A stretch of 64,000 bases of DNA, taken from NCBI RefSeq assembly GCF_964340395.1, contig NC_135557.1, positions 9,962,960 to 10,026,959 on the forward strand, in the 5' to 3' direction. The notes under the pieces are model-generated. The model was not told the DNA's origin. It did no database searches and saw nothing but the letters and a program-made list of their open reading frames with translations. This document shows, piece by piece, positions 62,963 to 64,000 of the stretch. Within the stretch, counting starts at the first letter, position 1, and every line of letters starts with the position of its first letter. The DNA comes from Glandiceps talaboti (taxonomy: Eukaryota; Hemichordata; Enteropneusta; Spengelidae). The translations under genes and the position numbers were made by a program.

Positions 62963-64000
62963 GCACAGTGTATGTTTTATCCTTGGTCTAATTCATTATT
63001 GCTAATAAAAGTCCCATCATGCTTATAAAACGTAGCAAATTAAATATCTAATAGTGTTCAAATATAAACGGACAGCAAGACAGGACATTTAATCATTATT
63101 TACTTTAATTTCACAATAACACAGTCAAAAAATGTACAGATACAAACCCTGTGGTAGAATGACATTGTTACATTCACAACATATTACAAAATATGTGCAA
63201 TTAAAGCCGAGCAAGATGTGATTGGAAAGTTTGATTTTAAAGTGTTTTGTTCCATATGAATACCCGGTCGTAATATTGTACATCCTGGATACAGTATTAA
63301 AATTACACATTAGCCAATCATATAGAGTTTTGGGTTCGCGTCCAAAAATTATTCCCATCATTAGTCACAAATTCAACTTTTACTACACTACTTTATATGT
63401 GCATGTATGTATGTATGTATGTATGTATGTATGTATGTATGTATGTATGTATGTATAGTATCATTGTACATATATATAGGAAACTTCCAATTGACATGAA
63501 CAGTGTGTCTACTTATTGGGATATACAAATTTTAAGTCATTAAATATGTTGTTGGTTGTCTGATCGAAATCAAAATAATACCCTACTAAGCTAGTGATGG
63601 TTTCACTAATGTAAATCCACCTAGATATAATTTAGTCAATATGATACATCATAAACTGTCACCCGTACTATATAGTGTAGGTTTGTCCGATATTATATGG
63701 AGTCAATCATATGTTCTGTCAAAACAACAATATCTTATAAATATATCGTATAAATGTTAACATTTATTTTCTATCACTTTTATTGAAAATAAAGACCGAG
63801 TAATGCAAGTCTATATCAAATACTATGAAGATCTAAAGCACTAATTAAAATCATATATGTAAATTCATCTGATATTTAACATTTACAAAAAGAAAACTAT
63901 ATACTACATTTATATATTTCCATTTGTTCTGTTGACTTTTAGTAACTGTTATTACTTCGCAAGAAGCAGTATTTAGTACATATAATAATTTAGTCAAGAC
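62963..64000. repeat. Paralogous block X3, right part
   Basis: Continues X3 after the element; matches 46640-47060 and 49125-50520, including caaactgtcaccc...ggtttgtccga (about 50157-50200 and 63650-63690). Runs to the window end at the point where X2 is about 175 bp from the GPCR stop codon. Confidence 0.8.
63401..63456 (+). repeat. (ATGT)n microsatellite in X3
   Basis: Pure tetranucleotide run absent from X1 and X2 at this position. Confidence 0.95.

Overview
The window is invertebrate metazoan nuclear DNA. It is AT-rich, has spliced genes with GT-AG introns, and is full of microsatellites, retroelements and DNA transposons. TRIM (RING/B-box) genes in tandem and a single-exon class A GPCR suit a marine invertebrate such as a hemichordate or cephalochordate, but the species cannot be fixed from sequence alone.

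Left part (1-19 kb, continuing at 44.2-47.6 kb): a 146-bp satellite, then three tandem ~6.8-6.9 kb duplication units. Each unit carries one minus-strand two-exon TRIM gene. In every copy exon 1 (MGCVGS N-terminus, a predicted myristoylation/palmitoylation signal) joins in frame, through a strong GTAAGT donor and a pyrimidine-rich acceptor, to exon 2 (RING, two B-boxes, coiled coil). Copies 2 and 3 are open (493 and 500 aa). Copy 1 has a TGA just after the splice junction. The spacers hold a 20-bp minisatellite, long microsatellites and hammerhead-ribozyme-like sequences.

Middle part (19.2-44.1 kb): a nest of mobile elements. An L1/Tx1-like LINE (minus strand) is split by a 21,040-bp insertion at 19929-40968. 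The insertion has identical 259-bp terminal inverted repeats beginning CACTA and ending TAGTG, and a TAA target duplication; removing it restores the LINE reading frame. This fits a giant EnSpm/CACTA-type transposon. I recognise no transposase in it. It contains three decayed LINE fragments, a young Penelope-like element (RT plus GIY-YIG endonuclease) in head-to-head copies with hammerhead ribozymes, a MULE-like hairpin MITE, and two families of ultrashort (25-37 bp) palindromic insertions with 6-7 bp target duplications. One of these insertions has an apparent empty paralogous site within the window.

Right part (45-64 kb): three paralogous blocks (X1 45.3-47.1, X2 48.5-50.5, X3 56.5-58.9 continued at 63.0-64.0). 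X2 lies directly 3' of the GPCR gene (50681-51769, minus). X3 is split by a 4,071-bp element with TIRs made of minisatellite units and a CCGCAT target duplication; X1 and X2 show the empty site. A Penelope GIY-YIG fragment with its own hammerhead, a head-to-head Penelope terminal hairpin, two inverted 250-bp MITEs, a collapsed tRNA-Ser pseudogene and LINE 3' ends complete the region. Host genes are few: three TRIM loci and one GPCR.
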